Source: Anaerostipes sp.
GTDB lineage: Bacteria; Bacillota; Clostridia; Lachnospirales; Lachnospiraceae
Assembly (NCBI GenBank): GCA_028704435.1
Contig: JAQWFL010000009.1
Location: 1-64,000, forward strand
Reading direction: 5' to 3'
Length of the DNA stretch: 64,000 nucleotides
The notes under the pieces were generated by a model. The model was not told the origin of the DNA. It worked only from the letters and a program-made list of their open reading frames with translations, and did not search any database. A program made the position numbers and the translations under genes. Each line of letters opens with the position of its first letter. Position 1 is the stretch's first letter. This document shows, in pieces, positions 60,380 to 64,000 of the stretch.

Positions 60380-61741
60380 TTACTTCTGTACTTTAGTCAA
60401 AAGAACGATGCTCTCACAATGAGGAGTTTGAGGAAATAAATCTACAGCCCCAGCCCTTACTACTTTATATCCCGCCTCTTCAAACACTTCCAAATCTCTT
60501 GCAAGACTGGTAGGTTTACAGCTAATATACACCATTTTCTCCACACCAAAATCTATAATCTTGCCAATGGCCTTTGGATGAATTCCGTCTCTGGGCGGAT
60601 CTAACACAATAAAGTCTGGCTTATCTTCTATATCATCCACAACTTTTAGCACATCCCCTGCTATGAATTCACAATTATTAAGTCCATTTAGCTTGGCATT
60701 TTCTTTTGCCGCTTCCACCGCTTCTTCTACAATCTCAACTCCCACTACCTTTTTAGCCACTGGTGCCAGCATTTGGGCGATGGTACCTGTTCCACTATAC
60801 AAATCAAAGATAACTTTGTCCTTTGTCTCTCCTACAAAATCTCTTGCCACTTCATATAGAACTTCGGCTCCAAGGGAGTTTGTCTGGAAAAATGAAAATG
60901 GTGAAACTTTAAATTTCAGCCCTAAAATTTCTTCATAAAAATATTCTTGCCCATACAATAAATTCATTGAATCTGCCTGAACCACATCCGATAAACTGTC
61001 ATTTAGCGTATGTAGAATTCCAACAATCTGTCCATTTAACTTTAATCCACAAAGACGTTCTACAAGAGGCATCATATCCACAGGTTCCTGAGTAGTTGTC
61101 ACAAGATTAACCAATAAATCCCCAGAACATTCTCCACGACGAATGACCAAATGGCGTACATATCCAGTATGCTGCATTTTCTTATAGAAGCTGCACTTTT
61201 TTTCTGTAAAATATGCCAGAACTTCTTGCAAAATTACATTATAATCGTCATTTACAATCTTGCAGTTTGTCACATTTACAATATCATGAAAAGAATTCTT
61301 TTTATGCATTCCAAGAGCAAGCGGTCCATCTTTTATTTCATCTCCAAAAGAAAACTCCATTTTATTTCGATATTCCCAAGACTTTGGGCTTCCTTTGATT
61401 CCTTCCCAAATATGGTCATCCACATAATTTTCATATAATTCCCGTACTTGCTTTTCTTTTATTTTTAATTGATTTTCATAAGAAACGGTCTGATAAAAAC
61501 AACCTCCACACAATCCAAAATGTGGGCACGAAGGTACTGCATCTTCCAGAGAAGAAGGTTCTAGTACCTCAAGTAGTCGAAGTGCTCCCCCACTCTTACG
61601 AAGCTTTGTTACTTGACCCTTAATAAGTTGTCCTTCCACACAGCCTTTGACTGTCATATTTCTATCTTCTATACAAACAATTCCCTTATGAGGAAAGCTT
61701 ACATGGTTGACTCTTCCTTCCACAATGTCTTTCTTTTTCAT
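60380..61741 (-). CDS. rlmD: 23S rRNA (uracil-C5)-methyltransferase (RlmD/RumA family)
   Basis: TRAM-like N-term; CPHFGLCGGCFYQ; FSFFQTNSLGAEVLY; FDLYSGTGTIAQML; VLDPPRDGIHPKAI; YISCKPTSLARDL. Confidence 0.93.
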   Translation of the reverse strand: MKKKDIVEGRVNHVSFPHKGIVCIEDRNMTVKGCVEGQLIKGQVTKLRKSGGALRLLEVLEPSSLEDAVPSCPHFGLCGGCFYQTVSYENQLKIKEKQVRELYENYVDDHIWEGIKGSPKSWEYRNKMEFSFGDEIKDGPLALGMHKKNSFHDIVNVTNCKIVNDDYNVILQEVLAYFTEKKCSFYKKMQHTGYVRHLVIRRGECSGDLLVNLVTTTQEPVDMMPLVERLCGLKLNGQIVGILHTLNDSLSDVVQADSMNLLYGQEYFYEEILGLKFKVSPFSFFQTNSLGAEVLYEVARDFVGETKDKVIFDLYSGTGTIAQMLAPVAKKVVGVEIVEEAVEAAKENAKLNGLNNCEFIAGDVLKVVDDIEDKPDFIVLDPPRDGIHPKAIGKIIDFGVEKMVYISCKPTSLARDLEVFEEAGYKVVRAGAVDLFPQTPHCESIVLLTKVQK

Positions 61742-61812
61742 TTACAATTCCTTTCATTAAAATAGCCAAGAATACCGTATGCCGATGTCCTTGGCTTTGT
61801 GTTATATTTGAT

Positions 61813-62319
61813 TTAAATATCTAATTCTCTAAAATGTTCTCTATAATATCCATGTGCATAATGAGCCTGACCTTCTTGGTCAATCTCCATAATCAAAAAT
61901 GTTGGCTTTCTTCCTTGCTGTCTTGGATAAGATATACTTCCAGGATTCAAGATTGTCATGTCATTACCAATATCAATAAATGGTACATGAGTGTGTCCGT
62001 ACATGGCCACATTACATCCTTCTTGCCTTGCATATTCTTCTAGATAATCCACACCTGAATTCACATAATATGTGTGTCCATGGGTTACGAGAATTCGATA
62101 CCCTTCCACTTCAACAATCTCCTGAGATGGTAAATCCAAATAATAATCATTGTTCCCTGCAACCATAACAACAGGACATCCTGCCCACTCTCTTATGTAA
62201 TTATCTCCACGTTCAACGTCTCCACAATGAATTAACATATCAATATCACCGACTTGTTCGAGAACACCTTTTACATCATCATTGCGTCCATGTGAGTCGC
62301 TAATCACTAATATTCTCAC
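61813..62319 (-). CDS. YfcE/MJ0936-family metallophosphodiesterase
   Basis: ILVISDSHGRNDD, LIHCGDVERGDN, VAGNNDY, VTHGHTYYV, YGHTHVPF. Confidence 0.94.
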   Translation of the reverse strand: MRILVISDSHGRNDDVKGVLEQVGDIDMLIHCGDVERGDNYIREWAGCPVVMVAGNNDYYLDLPSQEIVEVEGYRILVTHGHTYYVNSGVDYLEEYARQEGCNVAMYGHTHVPFIDIGNDMTILNPGSISYPRQQGRKPTFLIMEIDQEGQAHYAHGYYREHFRELDI

Positions 62320-62330
62320 AATTCTTCCTC

Positions 62331-62915
62331 CTAAATCAGTCCTTTTATCTGACGAAGTGCTGCCCCCCTATGACTTAAAGCATTCTTCTCATCGCTGCTA
62401 AGCTCTGCACTGTATTTCTCAATCTTTGGCAAATAAAATATAGGATCATATCCAAAACCATTCTCTCCCTTGATTTCGTATCCTATAATCCCCTCCATAA
62501 TACCACGAGTTGTTCTTATTTGTCCATTAGGAAATGCGGCTGCAATGGCACATACAAACCTTGCTCCTCTTTTTTCTTCTGGTACATCTTTCAGTCGATC
62601 TAAGATTGTCTGGTTCTTAATATCGTAAGAAGTATTCTCCCCAAGATATCTGGCAGAATAAATTCCTGGTTCCCCATTTAAGGCATCAATCTCAAGTCCA
62701 GAATCATCTGCAAGGGTTAATTTCCCTGTCATCTCCATAATTGTCTTTGCTTTGATTGTCGCATTTTCCTCAAAAGTAGTTCCATCTTCTACAATATCTA
62801 CATCAATTCCAGCTTCCTTCATAGATACAATCTCATATTCTGAATCACCTAGAATCTCTCTAATCTCTCGCATTTTATTTGCATTGCCTGTAGCAAAAAT
62901 CAATTGTTTCTTCAT
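62331..62915 (-). CDS. rdgB: XTP/dITP diphosphatase (RdgB/HAM1 family)
   Basis: IFATGNANKMREIREIL; LADDSGLEIDALNGEPGIYSARYLGE; GENGFGYDPIFYLP. Confidence 0.95.
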   Translation of the reverse strand: MKKQLIFATGNANKMREIREILGDSEYEIVSMKEAGIDVDIVEDGTTFEENATIKAKTIMEMTGKLTLADDSGLEIDALNGEPGIYSARYLGENTSYDIKNQTILDRLKDVPEEKRGARFVCAIAAAFPNGQIRTTRGIMEGIIGYEIKGENGFGYDPIFYLPKIEKYSAELSSDEKNALSHRGAALRQIKGLI

Positions 62916-62918
62916 AGC

Positions 62919-64000
62919 TTACTTTCTCCTTGGTGGTCTTGGTCCAATGTATTGATAATACTCTGCACGAATCATACCATTGTATACTTTACGCTTTTTC
63001 GTTGCTTTTCCAACATATTTTTCTGTACCTTCATAAGAAGTAATCATATATTTTGACCATGTATGTAGCTTTTTAAATGATTCTCCAATCTGAGTATATA
63101 AAGCTGGTAAATCTTCAACCTCTTCTAATCTCTCACCATATGGTGGATTGGTAATTATAAATCCGTATGGCTTTGGATGACTTAAATCTTTTACTTCCCT
63201 TTGCTGAAAATGAATCAAATGATCTACTTCTGCATCTGCCGCATTCTCTCTGGCAATCTTTAGTACCTTTCCATCAATATCATATCCTTGTAAATCCATC
63301 TCCACATCAAGATTCATCTTCTCTGAAGCCTCATCAATGGCATCGTACCAAGTTTTCTTTGGCAAGAAGTTTGTCCAGTTCTCTGCCTGAAAAGAACGAT
63401 TCATCCCAGGTGCAATATTAGCTCCCAGCATGGCAGCTTCAATTAAAAATGTTCCGCTTCCGCAAAATGGGTCTACCAATATACGGTCTTTATTCCATGG
63501 AGTCAACATAATCAATGCTGCCGCTAAAGTCTCTCGAATAGGTGCTTCACTTGTAAGTTTACGATACCCTCTCTTGTGAAGAGGTGTCCCTGATGTATCT
63601 AGACTAATGGTTATCTGATCCTTTAAACTGAACACTCGAATAGGATATTCATTTCCATCTTCTTGAAACCATGAAACATTGTAAATTCCCTTTAAACGAT
63701 CTACAATTGCTTTCTTTACAAGAGACTGGATATCTGGTGCACTATAAAGCTTACTCTTTGCAGTGGACGCTTTCTTCACCCAGAACTTCCCATTCTCTGG
63801 AATAAATTCTTCCCATGGCAGTTTTTTTGTCTGTTCAAACAATTCTTCAAAGGTTGTTGCACGAAAAGAACCTATCTTTAACAGGATTCTTTCTGCAGTT
63901 CTAAGGAAAATGTTTGATCTTGCAATTCCCAATTCATCTGTTACAAATGTAATTCTTCCGTCTTCCACCTGTTTTATCTCATATCCTAAATCTTGTATTT
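62919..64000 (-). CDS. Class I SAM-dependent RNA methyltransferase (RlmL/YpsC-like), 5' end cut by the window
   Basis: DPFCGSGTFLIEAAMLGANIAPG; FIITNPPYGERL; reading frame open to the window end. Confidence 0.9.
   Translation of the reverse strand, partial: IQDLGYEIKQVEDGRITFVTDELGIARSNIFLRTAERILLKIGSFRATTFEELFEQTKKLPWEEFIPENGKFWVKKASTAKSKLYSAPDIQSLVKKAIVDRLKGIYNVSWFQEDGNEYPIRVFSLKDQITISLDTSGTPLHKRGYRKLTSEAPIRETLAAALIMLTPWNKDRILVDPFCGSGTFLIEAAMLGANIAPGMNRSFQAENWTNFLPKKTWYDAIDEASEKMNLDVEMDLQGYDIDGKVLKIARENAADAEVDHLIHFQQREVKDLSHPKPYGFIITNPPYGERLEEVEDLPALYTQIGESFKKLHTWSKYMITSYEGTEKYVGKATKKRKVYNGMIRAEYYQYIGPRPPRRK

Larger units (their letters stand above)
44100..60380. mobile_element. Degenerate genomic/defence island abutting the rlmD 3' end
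   Basis: R-M and nuclease genes, several pseudogenes and junctions, excisionase-like HTH, element-type sigma gene, rlmD-like 3' remnants; no integrase or relaxase seen. Confidence 0.45.

Noticed and set aside
44100-60380. Complete integrative conjugative element
   Set aside because: No integrase, relaxase, coupling protein or T4SS genes are visible in the window; only a degenerate island can be supported.
1-64000. CRISPR array, tRNA or rRNA genes
   Set aside because: No regularly spaced direct repeats and no recognisable tRNA/rRNA segments seen; not a computed search.

Overview
Low-GC Firmicutes/Clostridia (Lachnospiraceae-like) chromosomal window. I read it by eye from the sequence and the supplied ORF track; no database search or folding was run. 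Three parts: (1) 0-44 kb is mostly chromosomal: a pgl/EPS-type sugar-nucleotide cluster with a truncated acetyltransferase, purB-purF-purC, a two-component system, icd, an [FeFe]-hydrogenase with an NuoF-C/GltD-like partner, degV, a DUF368 transporter, htrA, a second sugar-1-P transferase plus an LCP protein, and a large block of hybrid histidine kinases, followed by Rrf2/oxidoreductase, GGDEF and TetR genes. (2) About 42.6-60.3 kb is an accessory region with broken genes: a truncated hexapeptide transferase, a truncated membrane protein, an intact EVE-like/HNH nuclease, AlbA/Schlafen-like, Mrr-like and DUF262 pseudogenes, a flavodoxin/aldo-keto reductase chimera, a type I R-M operon (hsdM-hsdS-hsdR), a small HTH gene and a sigma-like gene with a Cys-rich insert. 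It lies directly downstream of the 3' end of an intact rlmD-type gene. Two degenerate rlmD-like 3' ends on the same strand at about 45.5 and 47.7 kb suggest old integrations at an rlmD site. (3) 60.4-64 kb is housekeeping (RlmD, YfcE-like phosphodiesterase, RdgB, RNA methyltransferase cut by the window end). The most novel-looking signal is a compact set of five mutually crossing (pseudoknotted) complementary segments at 59313-59416, followed by a strong-RBS mini-ORF overlapping the sigma-like gene. No tRNA, rRNA or CRISPR array was recognised.
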